Part shown: positions 11,227-23,253 of the stretch, in pieces | Numbering within the stretch: position 1 is the first letter of the stretch | How the letters are laid out: every line of letters starts with the position of its first letter | Assembly (NCBI GenBank): GCA_037039685.1 | Contig: JAWNGF010000005.1 | Coordinates: 2,790,001-2,854,000, forward strand | Direction of reading: 5' to 3' | DNA length: 64,000 bases | Origin: Ceratobasidium sp. AG-K | Taxonomy: Eukaryota > Basidiomycota > Agaricomycetes > Cantharellales > Ceratobasidiaceae | Notes under the pieces: model-generated | Database searches by the model: none | Seen by the model: only the letters and a program-made list of their open reading frames with translations | Told to the model about the DNA's origin: nothing | Program-made: the position numbers and the translations under genes

Positions 11227-11234
11227 TTTAAATA
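11227..11234 (+). promoter_or_regulatory. TATA-like box of the RNase gene
   Basis: TTTAAATA, 86 nt before the ATG at 11320; spacing suits a basidiomycete promoter with a short leader. Confidence 0.4.
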
Positions 11235-11319
11235 CGCATGTTGGCCGTCGTGCAATCAACAGCGCAGTTTCAGGTACCTCAGTCTAGTCGTTTCGTATTG
11301 AGCTCGCCCTTGGATCATC

Positions 11320-11954
11320 ATGTTCTCCCTCCTTAATATCGTTGTTGTAGTCGCCCTTTCTGGGCTTGCTGTCGCTAGACCCGCCCCTACCAAGACTACT
11401 CCCTTCGAGAACGTTTTCGACAAGCGCGCTATTAGTGGTGTGACGGCCGCTGACTGCGACGGCAAGCTATCTCTCTGTGCCTGAATGTAAACTTCGTTAA
11501 TTAATGGGCGGTTCAATCCTTCAGGCTTCACTTTTACCTCTTCTCAAGTCGCTGCCGCTGCCTCGGCTGCTGCGTCGCGTGTCGCTGCCGGCACGACGGT
11601 TGGAAGCAATGCATATCCTCACGTCTTCAACAACAGGGAAGGTGGGAGCGCTGAATATTGATCACCACGAAAGATATTGACCTATAATCCCGAGCAGGCT
11701 TTACTTTCCAGTCAGGCTGCCGTGCTCCATATTACGAGTTCCCCCTCTTCCGTTCTCAGGTTTACACTGGGGGTGACCCGAGCTACAACCGTGTCGTTAT
11801 TGGAAGCGTTTCCGGCTCGAACGCTGCCTTCTGTGGTATGTTTACATTCCATATCTGAAACAGCTCAGATATATTGATTCAAACGCCTTAAATAGATGTT
11901 ATTACTCACTATGGCGCTAGTGGAAACAACTTCCTCCAGTGCGACAATGCTTAA
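11320..11954 (+). CDS. Secreted guanyl-specific ribonuclease (RNase T1/N1 family)
   Basis: Small extracellular endonuclease that cleaves RNA 3' of guanosine. Exons 11320-11461, 11525-11641, 11698-11835, 11896-11954 give 151 residues. Residues 1-20 form a signal peptide (hydrophobic IVVVVALSGLAVA), followed by a short pro-segment ending DKR, a Kex2-type site. Mature blocks match the family: AYPHVFNNREG (His), YYEFPLFRSQVYTGG (Glu), PSYNRVVIG (Arg) and THYGASGNNFLQC (His), so all four classical catalytic positions are kept. Cysteines are present for the usual disulphides (CDGFTF and the C-terminal C). Intron 1 has a GC donor (G|gcaagc, 63 nt); using it restores DGFTFTSSQ in frame. Introns 2 and 3 are GT-AG. 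Confidence 0.9.
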
Positions 11955-13666
11955 AATTGTTTCTTTAGGGATTACACGTTAGATGTATCAGATGGATATC
12001 CCTGTTGTTGAATTCGAATAAAATGATATTCTGTATACCCAAATTCGGTTGATATTTCCCAATTCAGTCGAGCGAGTGTATGGTTTCCTCACACACGCCA
12101 AGTCACACTCAGTATTTGTCTCAGTCACATCCACTCATCCGTCGCTACGGATATAATCCCAGTTTTTTTGATAAATCCGGTACGGTAATGGATACCAAAT
12201 GATCAACTGGTAAATAACTAGCGTGACCGGCGATCAGCGCGCGCCACCCTGCACCAGGAATTCAAATCCAAAAGTTTCTTCGCTCATACCTCGCCGAGGC
12301 TACTCTAAGCGCTATGCCGATCATGGCGAAAGTTAATCAGGCTGAACAATATTACTTTGGGCCGATTGAATTGCCCTTCTCCGGGATCATTGAGGAACTC
12401 ATCCAGTTCAGAGACGTAGATATCGTGATGTATGAGCTCACTCGCGTTACAGCTATGCCATAACGCTCAGCCTCAGCCCTGAAAAAAGCTTGAGCAAATA
12501 TATTCGATTGCTGGCGAGAACCTCTCCAACCTAATCGAATTCAGAGTCTAAATCATTGGCCACGTTGAGCGGACAACGCACCTCCGGCCCAGACAATACG
12601 AATATGACGTTTTACAATGCCTAGAGCCTAATTTTATTGATTGATTTGAGAAAACTTGCCCCGATTCTTATTTCCCTATATTTTAAGGATTCGTCCGCCA
12701 ATATTGCGATAAAAACATCCTAGCCTAAGAGCGTTCCAGGGTGCCTTCTAGACGTTCGTGCTATACTGACTTACGATTAGAACCAAGCGTCATGTTTCGG
12801 AGTATACTAATATATGCGTTCATCCTTCCCACCAGCGACACCCGGGGCCTAGACCAGCCGGGGCCGAAGCCGCAAATGGTCTTGTACAGTACCAAACCAC
12901 GTACCCTCTCCCCAATACTCACCCCAATATTAACCAGAGCCCCCTATGACACCAGTGTCATCATACAGTGGTGTAAAAAATAGTCTATCCCCATTTTTCC
13001 ACCCGCAGTAGCTGGTCACACTCGGTTTCTAGCGTGACACCCAAAGCTCGAGCTATTACGCATGAGCTGCGCAAACTGATTCGCCTTCCCAGCCCAAGGA
13101 TCCATACCATTCGATTGCCATGACCAAGGTTTAACTCCGCTTAACGGGTAACAACATTACAGCTGCATGGAACCCTACCGGCTGGCCGACAATCGAAGTT
13201 TAAGCTCGAATGCTAACTACCCTTTGATAGGAATTGATGGTCCAAGCGTATTTGGCACGAGAATTGGCCTTTGTGTCACGATAATGCACCGAGATAATTG
13301 CCTCGTTCACCAAGTTATGATAAGGGTGTCCTATACAGTATAAAAAAGGTACAATAATAACACAGAGTCCAATCATAGATAATAATCGAAGAAAGAAGCT
13401 CGACGGTCTCGACCCCGTTCCTACCCCGCACTCTGACGATGGGGCCTCGTCTGAGGTCGTCTGCCAAGTTCATAACAAAGGGCTACATCCCAACCCCTGT
13501 CGTACTCCACCCCAACCCCTGTCTGTAATCGTACCTCTTTCCATACTCTCTTTTCTTGTCAGCCCACCCTCTTCCGACCACCCTCTTCTTCACCACCCCA
13601 GTTCTGAGCAAATGAGTCGGTTAGGTGGAAAGCGCCAGGTGGAGCCACATCCCGTTATAAACTGAT
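11955..13666. other. Intergenic, 1.7 kb, no gene seen
   Basis: AT-rich in parts; short ORFs only (for example 12741-12983 plus), none with a motif. No tRNA or repeat recognised. Confidence 0.5.
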
Positions 13667-14847
13667 TCAGAGGATCATGGCGTCCTGATCCACGACTGGC
13701 GACTCGGGTTTCTCCTCGGCTTCACCCTCAGCTTTTACCCCAGACTTTGGCGTCACAGGTGCGGGCTCCTCTTCTTCCTCTTGAACCGTTGCCAGTGAGG
13801 TAGTGGTAGACTTGGATGACCCGCTCGGAGCTGGGGACCCTTCGTGTTTGGTAAGAGCTAGGGATGGAATGGGTGCAGTCCTCAACGGAGTTTTCTCGTC
13901 ATCTGCGTCGCCATCGCTGTCGTCAAGCTGGATGACGCTATCGTACGTGGGAGGTGGCGACGAGGGAAATGCGGATTTGGTGTCGATAGCACTGTGGAGC
14001 TCCTCGTCAATCGGTCCGTGGGTCACTGTGAGGCTGAGTTTGCGGGGAGCCCACATGGAAGATTCGGTCGTTGTGCGCATGATGGGCGTGGGGGCCATGG
14101 GAGACGCCATGTCGACGTCCTGGATCAAGGGCGTCATCAGGAGTGTGAGAGCTATCGATGGCCGGCGGACAGTGCCGTCGGTCGTGTCAAGGTGTGGCAA
14201 GGGTAGGCCTGATGTCGAGGCAGAACGGCCCGAGCGTTTGCGTCGGGTCGTGGGAAGAGTGGAGGTGGATGTTTCGTCGGAGGTTGAAACCGCAGAGGTG
14301 CTTGCCTGAGTGAATCATGATCAGCATAAATTAGCGTGTCGCGTCAAGGTAATCTAAACGAACCTCGGTCAGCTCCCACGTAGGTTGTTCACCAAAGGAA
14401 GATGCTCGGCGGCGGCTCCAATAAACAAGCGCGCTGTTCTACCCAAAGCGTATTTAGCCATGTATACTAAATCAGGATTCGATCGAAACTCACATTTCGC
14501 TCGTATGGTGTCGCACCGTTTCGGGACGGACCTGGCATCTCTGCGCTGCTCACATCTGCGTCCTCAGCTCCCTCAAGCCCCAAACTCCCGCGTTTTTTCC
14601 GTGCGACAAGCACACCCGCTCGCACGCTGTTCTTGCGCACGTTCCGCCCTCGACCGCTGTCCACTTCCATCTCGTCCCCATGCTGTCGCTGGGAAACCAG
14701 ACGCTTCTTGAGCTGTGCAGCCAACGCGACCGGATGCGCCGACTTGGACTTGGCACTTTTGGTAGCGCGGTGCCGCATGATCCCACGCGAGGCGAGGGAA
14801 CGAGGGCCAGGCGATCGACCGCGGTTCTGGGCACTGGCCTTTGGCAT
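13667..14847 (-). CDS. Hypothetical low-complexity protein, 355 aa
   Basis: Function not recognised. Three exons, all joined in phase 0: 14847-14494, 14438-14364, 14305-13667. The N-terminal third is basic (SLASRGIMRHRATKSAKSKS, LAAQLKKRLVSQRQHGDEME), a possible nuclear-targeting region. The middle has Ser/Thr stretches (ASTSAVSTSDETSTSTLPTT next to RRKRSGRSAS). The C-terminal part is Pro/Ser/Glu rich with SSPPPTYDSVIQLDDSDGD and an EEEEEPAPVTPKSG segment, typical of disordered regulatory proteins. The start was placed at 14847 because it is the first ATG after a 5' leader intron ending ...aaaatag (about 14905) and a TATA box on the minus strand at 15059-15066. Long open frames on the opposite strand are by-products of its codon bias. 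Confidence 0.65.
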
Positions 14848-15058
14848 TTGCTGCGCAATAGGCGTGTACACGGGCAGAGGTTCTGCTTGGGCCTGAGTCC
14901 TATTTTCTCACACCGAGATTGGTTAGAATCGGATATGAAATGGTCACAATCTTGCTCACGAGTCTTCGAGCGAAACCGCAAGTTGAGAGAATTTGGATTC
15001 GAGGCTCGAGACGGCGACGATTTGGCTGAGATGAGAGAATACCCAGTGCAGGGCCAAC

Positions 15059-15066
15059 TTTAAATA
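15059..15066 (-). promoter_or_regulatory. TATA box of the 13.7-14.8 kb gene
   Basis: TATTTAAA on the minus strand, about 210 nt before the proposed ATG with a leader intron in between. Confidence 0.4.
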
Positions 15067-15940
15067 ACGGCGTTCGCAATACAGAGAGGGCAAGCTACAC
15101 ACCGTGGGGTATCCGAGTCTGCGATAGAAGACATTGTGCGGATTAATTCAATGATTCGCCGAATACGAGCTAAGGGTAGTTCACAAACAGGTTCTACAAA
15201 GCGGACGCGGTTCCGCAATATAAGGTAAATTGAAACTGTGCTCTGTATCGGAGCGGAGTGCGTATCGAGGTTGGGGAGTATCGCGAGGGCAATGTCTTGT
15301 ATCTTAAAGGGCTCGAACGGCGTGCATCGTGGCGGCCACGCCCCCCATCGGATACCGATTTAGGCGAATGTGCCCTTCATCGAGGTCCCGATTGGGATAC
15401 CCATGCTCTTCTTGTGTCCCGGGTTTGGACGACTGCTGCCAGAGACCTCAATCGATGAGAGGCGGTATCATGAAACACGACACATTGGGCCTCGTTGGCG
15501 CAACGTGTTAATGTTCTATGACCAAAAGACATCAAAAGTCGAGAATGTTCGGTTGAATTCCAACGCGCAGAGTGGGGTTCTAGTTCTAGACTAAAGACAA
15601 AAGCTAGAACACAAAGCTAGAGTGGTCGCTGGAGGCAAACAAAGAGCGCCGGGACAACGGCTCATCACGTGCGTTGGAGTCTATAAACAGTGGTAAATAC
15701 CCGATTTGTTTGCAAGCAACCACGATCAGGTAGCCCAATGGACAAACTAAAGTAAGTTCTTGAGTACCCATCCCCCATCCCTATGATGCCTTTGTATTAT
15801 TGTTGAGATGTTGGGAAAGTTTCGCCGACACATGACCCGGTCTTCGCGTTGCAAGACCTAATCTTCTCTCTGATCACCTTCATTGGCGTGCATTTGTTCA
15901 TTCATCTAATTGACGCCCTAACGCCCAGATCAACCAAATC
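15067..15940. other. Intergenic, no gene seen
   Basis: No motif-bearing ORF. Downstream of the two-cupin gene and upstream of the hypothetical gene, both on the minus strand. Confidence 0.5.
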
Positions 15941-17281
15941 TCAATGATTTCCCCTTGTCGGCTCAACATTCCACCAGCGCCACCCCTCTTTAGCCGCTCG
16001 TGCTTGCCCCTCGGCGATATCGCTAGCACAAGGGTATACAACGGAATCTCCAGGAATATTCTGTACCATGATAGATTTAATACAATCCCGAATTAAACAC
16101 CGCGAGAACACATACCTCTTCAACGATCAAGATATCCAAGTCCTCCTTGCTCCCCTCGGGCGCGGTGTTCCGAACCGACCAAGCCAGACCCGATCCACCC
16201 GGAAACACTGCACAATGACCCTCTTCAATTGTACTCGTCTCGGTCTTGATTGCCTGTCCGGTTGAGCGCGCCTTGAGCGTCTCTTGGGCGTTCCACACAT
16301 CGAGTTCTCCCGATCCTTCCAGGACATAGACAAGGGTATCGCCTTTAGCTCGCGCCACAGCATCAGGAGGAGGTCCGGCCACCGGCACTCGAGAAATCGA
16401 CGCAATAGGAGCATGGTGACTCGCAAGACCAGGCGGCAGTCTCAGCTGGGTCACATCAAACCTGCCCGACAGGCCAGTAAAGCTGGACAGCATGGCCGAA
16501 GCACCGCCAGGTACAAACGGACAAGGTGCAGGCATTACTTTGGCATGTAGCACTCTACCCGTAGTAGGCCAAAATGCAGCCGGGGGAGGTTCGGTCGAGC
16601 TAGGCGGACCAAATTTGACATCTGTTGGGGGTCGAGGCTTGAATGGCCAGCCAGAGTGGCTGCCCTGGGGTCTATGTGGCGGGTCCGCCCACCAGCCGGA
16701 TCGTTGGCGCTACTTGAGAACAATGTGAGAGCGATGCGGATAAAGGTTTGGGATCATACCATCTTGCTCGGGTGCTCATGGGCGCCTCTGGGATACCATA
16801 CTCTATCACTCCGGCCGTTCTCGCCAATCACTAGAAGCACCAGCGGACCGCCTTTGACTCGCTCTTCGTAGTCGTCCGCCCATCCCGCGTCTGGAGCGCC
16901 GTCCTTGATGAATGCGTGCGTTTCGCCCGTGCCCGCTGGGAACCCAATACAGTCTCCCGGTCCGACTTCATACGTAACTCCATCGAGCCAAACCAGCCCC
17001 GAACCGGAGACGACATAGACAAATTCATCGCGGGAACTATGCGCGTGCGGTATAGAGGAGCGAGTACCATGTGAGAGTGACTCAAGATTGATCCCCCAGC
17101 GATCTGTATGTAGGCCGAGCTTGGAACCGAGTGAGGCAATGGAAGTGTGCATCTCGCCAGGCACATCGTTGCAAGGCTGTAAAAGGGATGGCGCGTGGAC
17201 AAGATACGGCGGCCTGTCGGGCGTAGGCTTGGCTGCAGCAAGTAGTGGCATGATGGCGGAGCGGAGGGATCGTGAAATCAT
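15941..17281 (-). CDS. Two-cupin (bicupin) protein, COG3837-like first half
   Basis: Cupin-superfamily protein of 411 residues, probably a metal-binding dioxygenase, isomerase or storage-type fold; substrate unknown. Exons 17281-16760, 16709-16116 and 16060-15941, all phase 0. Cupin 1 (about residues 40-165) has a clear metal motif SIPHAHSSRDEFVYVVSGSG, then VGPGDCIGFPAGTGETHAF with the third His. A linker KPRPPTDVKFGPPSSTEPPP follows. Cupin 2 (about 205-370) keeps GDTLVYVLEGSGELDVWNA and EEGHCAVFPGGSG, but the HxH motif is degenerate (LASHHAPIASIS), so it may be non-catalytic. The tail ends with EGWRWWNVEPTRGNH. The start at 17281 follows an in-frame stop; Met11 is an alternative, and an upstream exon cannot be excluded because ttttag precedes the ATG. 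Confidence 0.8.
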
Positions 17282-18434
17282 CCCAATGGAAGCCTAAAAT
17301 GGCAAATGAGTGATTAACGTCAGACAATTTTACCGCCGGCTCCGCGGAAACGGACCATTTTTAGACGCTGATTTAAACTACCCTGTGTTTATTCGCCTGT
17401 GTTAATATAGCGTACAACTATCACAGGGGTTAACGCTCCGAGGTTTGGCCGTATGAAACACCTCTCTGAACCTCACCCGAAGGATATGCCTACAATTTGA
17501 CCCATCTCTGCAGACATTCCGGTGCTGGAAACATCCCGTGAGATAATCATCGCCGTGTCTGGACTGGGGGAGTGATTTTAGCACTCTGAACGATCTACTC
17601 ACGGCTCAATTAATGAACATTTGCACACTCCACCCCGGTGCCTGCAAGCTCCATCTATCGCCTTGGGCTCGGGTATGCGTTCATGATGTTTGCCGAGCCG
17701 TCCAACTGGGACGTAATGCGATTGATGGTTTGATCGAGCCCTGAGCTTCGACCAGTGTTGGTGATAGTGTCGTCCTGTTCGAGCCAGGCGAGGGCATGCG
17801 AACAGATTTTTGCTAACTCGCATCCACTGAGATCATAGCAACAACGCATCAACATGACTGGACACGTTCTATTCGGATCGTAAGCCCGACAAGTTAAAAT
17901 TTTCCAAGAGCCAGGCCCGACGCACAGAACATGGATGGCTCGACCAAGCCGAAGCATAGGTGCCTGACTCGGCCTCAAAGCGTCCAAGAACGCTTGCACT
18001 TACTGATCGGGCAACTTACAATGAAAATTGAGCTTCGAAGCTCAGCCTCTACGGAAAAAAGAAAGCACCGACAAGCCGCCAGAGGATCGCTCTCCACACT
18101 GGCGAGCCATGCCAGCTGCGCACCACTAGAGACGACTGCTTCGATTTTGCCAGTGCCAAAATACCGAGGAGGACCGACGAGTCCGGGAGCGAACAACGCG
18201 CTCGACGCGCACCCGGCCTGGACGGGATCCCGGAGGAGGTCACAGCATGTCCTCATCTACCTGCCTGATTGGGAATTTGAAATTGTTTCTGAGCTGGAGT
18301 ACGTCAGAACAAAGTGAGATGACTTGCAATCGAGTGAGGGGACTGCAGTGCTCAGTTGATCTTGGTGTATTGTTGTCTCCGGCAAGACGGAACAGCATGA
18401 CATCCTAGCCTTAGGACTTATGCGTCGCATCTCA
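17282..18434. other. Divergent intergenic region with doubtful minus-strand exons
   Basis: Between the two-cupin gene (-) and the DUF6593-like gene (+). On the minus strand 18256-17990 and 17840-17655 are open and read partly protein-like (for example ICSHALAWLEQDDTITNT), with a donor gtaagt after the first, but I cannot join them into a convincing gene or name a family. Confidence 0.3.
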
Positions 18435-18442
18435 TATTTAAA
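18435..18442 (+). promoter_or_regulatory. TATA-like box of the DUF6593-like gene
   Basis: TATTTAAA, 85 nt before the ATG at 18527, followed by a pyrimidine-rich leader (cgccttttttctttacttcc). Confidence 0.45.
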
Positions 18443-18526
18443 GACCACGCTCGTCGTGCAATTCGCCAGAAAGTTGAGCGCGCTCAAATACACACACTCA
18501 CTCGCCTTTTTTCTTTACTTCCTGCC

Positions 18527-19348
18527 ATGTCTGCCCACACCAATGGCCACGCGTCTGCGACCAACGACATCTACTGGACTACCAACGACCCGCGCAACAC
18601 GAGCGTTATCGGCTACGAGGGCCAAAAGCCTGTCTTTTTCCGCTTTGTGAGTTCGGCACGCACTGAAACGTGGTCAACAATAACTGAGCTTTGGGCAGAT
18701 CACGACCACCACGCTCAATAGCACACGCACCGTCGTCTGGAAGGGCACCAACAACCCCAACGTCGAGCAAGAAGTCGCATGGTGAGCGCTTCGGCTCCGT
18801 GCTCGGTCCGCTTCTAACTGTACTTAGGCTCGACTGGGCGTCAATGAACCACCTCGGGACCGCAACCATCGGGCGTTTCCAGACGCCCATGACCAACCTC
18901 CTTCAACGCGGAACAACACCCAAGTACGTTCCCTGCGCATTCTATGTTTCAACCCACTTATTCCAACGCAGGGGACGGATATTCGCTATCCCTGGCGACG
19001 GAAGGCGCTTTGAATGGCGGCGGAGCGAGTCGGATTCGTACCGCTACGACGTGAGCCATCACAATAGTCTGAAAAACGTGTACTCATGCTGCCCTCCCTC
19101 GTTAGTTGGTAGACGGAAATGGCTCGGTCTTTGCGGGGCACACGGTCTACCCCTGCCCCCAACGCTCCGCGGTCGCAGAACTCAACGCGGTGATGAATTA
19201 CTGGTTCAAAGAGGACGAGATGGTGAGCAATCTATTGAGCCGAACAAGGATCCGAGCGCTTAACTTTTATCCCCCTTCATTTCAGCTCCTCTTGACGGCC
19301 ATCATCAGCCTCACAATCAATCGTTGGATTGATCAAAACGGTGCTTAA
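18527..19348 (+). CDS. Small DUF6593-like protein, 185 aa
   Basis: Resembles the DUF6593 family of agaricomycetes (Tubby-like fold suggested in the literature; role unknown). Six exons: 18527-18646, 18699-18781, 18828-18923, 18972-19050, 19106-19222, 19286-19348; every joint keeps frame. Features: N-terminal SATNDIYWTTNDPRNTSVIG, then ITTTTLNSTRTVVWKG, VAWLDWASMNHLGTATIGRF, FEWRRSESDSYRYD and a C-terminal helix-rich segment ending LTAIISLTINRWIDQNGA. No signal peptide or clear membrane segment apart from the hydrophobic last 20 residues. Introns are 46-63 nt with standard GT-AG. Family assignment is by pattern memory only and should be treated as tentative; the gene itself is well supported. 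Confidence 0.75.
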
Positions 19349-19754
19349 CACAAAGACAAAACAGCCTGGCAAACGATGGGGCGGCTGTTTGGCGGGGTCG
19401 TTTCTCTTGGTCACTTTTCGGTCATTTTCCGTCGCACTATGCTGCACTTTCGTCACTTCTTGGCACACACTACCTCTCGGTTTCTTGGTAATCTGCTCAA
19501 TTGTTGTCACACCATCTGTACGCCTCTTCGCTCTGACTGTCGTTTCTTCCTCATCCTTCGTTCACCCGCATGGATACTGTGTATTCAGACGCACCAAAAT
19601 CGATACCCTTCATTTCTTCTACTCACATAGACAACCTGATAGACAACCTACCAAGAGGCAGCGTCAACCAATCCAAACAGGCAGCGTTTAACAAAAAGAG
19701 CCTCGAGGCGCATAGGTCTGGAAAGTCACATGACCTCGGAGCTCGGGTAAGCCT
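19349..19754. other. 3' region between convergent genes
   Basis: Pyrimidine-rich sequence between the DUF6593-like gene (+) and UBR7 (-). No gene seen. Confidence 0.5.
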
Positions 19755-22700
19755 CTACCGCTGCCGGCGCTGCTCGAAAAATGCAGTGATGTCCGCCTCG
19801 CTGACTTCCCGTCCCGACTCTGCAAATGGGCGCAAGTACAGCATGAGGTCGTCGCTGGTTGAAAAAAAAATGTCGCAGAGCAAAAGGTTATTCGCACAGA
19901 CATCGGAGGTGAGCAATCCCATGCGTGATTTTGGATTGATCAAGATCAAGGCCGGAGATCAGCCGGTGGGGGTGGCGAGCCATAATGATCAGTAAGCACA
20001 GGATATTAATTAGTGCGCTACGTACCGCATCGAATTATACGCTCTTATACTGTCCAGTGCCCGTTCGTGTGGGAGAGTAGAGAGAGCCCGCATCCCGAGT
20101 TCTTCGAGCGAGAGGCCTGCGTCGGGGTCTTTTGGGGGTTCGTAGGTTTCTTCCTCTTCGAGGAGATAGGGGTTGGCGAGGAGAGGTGGGTCGCACTAGG
20201 ATGAAAACAGGTCAGTTGTTGGTCGGTTCAATGACATTCTATTCATATGTGAATAAGGGATGAAATTAGCCAGGGCGAGACCGAGCAAGGCAAGACCAGA
20301 GAGCAACGCGAGAACAGGCGATCCCGGTAGAAAAGCGACAACGTCTTGGAGAGTGACAGCTCTAAACGGTGAGCCGCAGAGCGCCATACTGAAATCCGAG
20401 GGTACCGAGCCCAGGAGGCCGATGAGTAAAACAGAATAAGCGCCGAGCGAAATAGAAGCAGGCAAGTAACCTAGACCAATTATAATCACTTCCCCATCTA
20501 GCCCGAACCGCAGAATACCACCCTAAGACCAACGCAGCCAACACAGTCCGGAGGGAAAAGCGGGATGAAATGCGCGCGGAACGAGAATAGGGTGGGAGAA
20601 TATACTGGGTAAATACCATAGTTTCGCTTATGATAACTCCGAACATCGTATCCCCAAGCGCCAAAGAAGCGCCGAACGAAATGATGTGCGATAAGATGAA
20701 GGGGTGGCAACAGACTTGGCCACGGATTCCAAGTCGATCATGTCGCACGGTGCGCCACATTGAAGATCAAGAAACGCAGAACGAGCGAGTCAGGGTAAAC
20801 GAGTTAGGGTCGAATGAATGCGGAACAAATCGGATGCAAGCAAGACGAGCAAATGGCATGCTCCTCGCTCTCAAGCCGGCAAGGGTAAATGAGTAGGGTG
20901 AATTGAACGGATGACATCGGAGGTGAGTCGAGCGAATGACTACGGGCATCTCATCCCAACTGATTGCCACGGCAATGAAAATCAAGGACGGCCAGGAAAT
21001 AGTGAAGATGTATAACCCAAAATGGAGCATGTGGCGATCAACGCCCAACCGCCGGCAGCCAGTCACCAGTACCTGACTGTCACTCGCGTAACGCCAGTCA
21101 AGCGGGCGACTACGGCCATTCCATCCCAACTAACTGGCGCAATAATGACGATCAAGGATAGACAGGATGTACGAACGTCCAGCTCAAAACGGAGCATGTG
21201 GCGATCAACGCCCAACCGCCGGCAACCAGTCACCAGCCCGACTGTCACTCGCGTAACACCAGTCAAGCGGGCGACTACGGCCATTCCATCCCAACTGACT
21301 GGCGCAATAATGACGATCAAGGATAGACAGGATGTACGAACGTCCAGCTCAAAACGGAGCATGTGGCGATCAACGCCCAACCGCCGGCAACCAGTCACCA
21401 GCCCGACTGTCACTCGCGTAACACCAGTCAAGCGGGCGACTACGGCCATTCCATCCCAACTGACTGGCGCAATAATGCACATCAAGGACATTCAAGAAGT
21501 ACTCGAATCAGAGCTTGTCGCGATCAACGCCCGACCGCCGGTAGCTACCAATGAGTACCTGACTCTCACCCGCGTAGCACCATTACGAACAGGTGACAAC
21601 CATTCCATCCTAATGGTTCCGCACTGACGAAGATCAAGGACGGCCAAGAAGCGCTCGATACGTGTGACTCGAAATAGAGTCAAGGGACATCACGTCTGCC
21701 GCCGGATCACTCGTCCAACTATGCTCCACCCGGCGGCATCCAGCCGCCAAGATCTAGTCCCACCATCCAAAACCTAAATTCCACCTATCTCGCCGATCCA
21801 CAAACTCGATCGCCGAGCCAGAATGCAACCATCGCCAAACCAAGACACAAACCATCGCCGAACCAAGCCAGAAACTCACCCTGGAACACCGACACCACCG
21901 TTCCCGCCAACCAACGCTCAAAAACACATCGCCATATACCTCCGGGCTCGAGGGGGTTATGTCCGTCTGGGCTCGGGCCCGTGCCGCAACCTCGTCCGAG
22001 TGAGCCGCAGCCTCCGCCTCGGCCATCCGATCATCTTGCGTGTTGGCTTTTGCGTCAGTGGATAGAGTTTGGCCTAGTTGGAGTGTAGCCGCCGGCACCC
22101 TAGTCGTCGCTGCGTCCGATTGGACCTTGGCGTCGACTAGTTGAACCCTAGCCAGCCTAGCCTCGAGCTCGTCAAGAATAGCCTGGGCGACAGAGTTTAC
22201 AGGAGCGATGCACTCTGCTTTTTGGGTATCGGGTTCGGGAGAGGCGCGCTGGCGTTTGCTGGGCGGATGTGCGTCTGGGCTTAGGCGGCGTTTGGATCCC
22301 GACGGTGCGTCTTCCGCTGCTCCTGTTTCCTTTTCCGTCTCGCCTTGATTCCCTGTTTTGGCTCCAGCTTCCTCGCCTACGTCCACCTTTTCTTCGACTT
22401 CTTCCCCAATGATCTTGTAGACACCTCCTTTGCCACCTTGGCCTCCAAGGGCTAACATACGTGCGCCCGGTGTGCCTGCGTAGCGTCGGATGGTGGGGTT
22501 GGACAGGACGCATGGGCCGCAGATGAGTGTGTCGTACGTGTCGCCTGGGATAAGCGCGGGTGGAAGAGATGGGTCCGAGGCGATCGAGGTGGCGTCGTCG
22601 TCGGGATGTGTTTGTTCGGAATGAATTTGTGGCTCGCGATCAATGATTTCTGGTTGCAATTGTGGAGCAGGTTGCGGCCCCGACTCGGTGCTTGCCGTGT

Positions 22701-23253
22701 CGATCTGGCGCGGGGGAACCCTCTCGCGTAAGCCCAGACACGATTCGTGAAACCAATCCTGCGACAGATTAGCCAATTGAAGCCCAGACCGCTCCACCCA
22801 CCTGACAGGCGAGACACTGCACCATCGTCTCCCGCTCGATGCTGGCGTCGTATGTCTGCGAACACCGACAGAAGCGCCCTCCGCGTTCAAAGTTTTGCCC
22901 ATACGCGTTCTCTACGTTTGGGGGCTGCTGGGGTTTCTTGAGTGTGCATGGGTGGCCGAGGGACGAGGTCGGACAATCACAGCAAAAATGCCGTTTTGGA
23001 AAGAGCTCGATCTGCTCGTGGTCTGATGGGTGTCAGCCAGGCTCAAACATCCCGACCACTTACCCGAGTGACAGGCAATCGAACAGGCCGCACAAATCCC
23101 CCTCGGCTCGGCGCATGTCAGACACAGATACACGGCCTGTTTGATATACCCCAGATCGTATGTGCACGTCGAAAAGTCGCTCGGGAGGGCAAGCGCCGCT
23201 TCCTGCACGAGGGCCTCCTGCTGCGAGACGAGCGAGTGCAGCGGGGCGGCCAT
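19755..23253 (-). CDS. UBR7: UBR-box/PHD E3 ubiquitin ligase, UBR7 (Mlo2) type
   Basis: Ubiquitin ligase family with a UBR zinc finger and a PHD finger; human UBR7 acts on histone H2B, and Mlo2 is the fission-yeast member. Exons 23253-23064, 23022-22802, 22758-21880, 20195-20026, 19854-19755 give 519 residues with all phases matching. UBR box: CTYDLGYIKQAVYLCLTC, GICAACSIACHS-DHEQIEL, KRHFCCDC. PHD-like finger: GGRFCRCSQTYDASIE, MVQCLACQDWFHESCLG. A long acidic, disordered middle follows (DAPSGSKRRLSPDAHPPSKR). The C-terminal family block is split: GDVFLSVGWRERWCRCSR ends exon 3, and exon 4 continues CDPPLLANPYLLEEEETYEP and SLEELGMRALSTLP; exon 5 has DDLMLYLRPFAESGREVSEA and FFEQRRQR. Intron 3 is 1684 nt and filled with repeats. 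Met at 23253 was preferred to 23295 because it starts the family's MAAPLHSLVSQQEAL. Confidence 0.85.
20362..20760 (-). other. Hydrophobic ORF inside UBR7 intron 3
   Basis: A 132-codon ORF on the same strand as UBR7, with hydrophobic runs (HIISFGASLALGDTMFGVII, TVLAALVLGWYSAV). A second frame at 20489-20230 is also hydrophobic (SVLLIGLLGSV, LALLSGLALLGLALANFI). A possible 48-nt intron (gtattc...ctag) connects the region but the frames do not join cleanly. Could be a nested gene or chance; no homologue recognised. Confidence 0.3.
20930..21690. repeat. ~165-bp tandem repeat in UBR7 intron 3
   Basis: Units are marked by gtggcgatcaacgcccaacc at 21031, 21198 and 21363 and a diverged copy at 21517, giving periods of 167, 165 and 154 bp; the middle units are almost identical. 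Weaker copies lie on both sides (catcccaactgattgcc near 20950, gaagatcaaggacggccaag near 21630). Because 165 is a multiple of three, long open frames appear on both strands and should not be read as genes. Confidence 0.9.

Noticed and set aside
13803..14309. 168-codon plus-strand ORF
   Set aside because: Mirror of the Ser/Asp-rich minus-strand protein; no splice or start context.
21022..21627. 201-codon plus-strand ORF and 142-codon minus-strand ORF through the 165-bp repeat
   Set aside because: The repeat length is a multiple of three, so any stop-free unit stays open on both strands; the region is intronic to UBR7.
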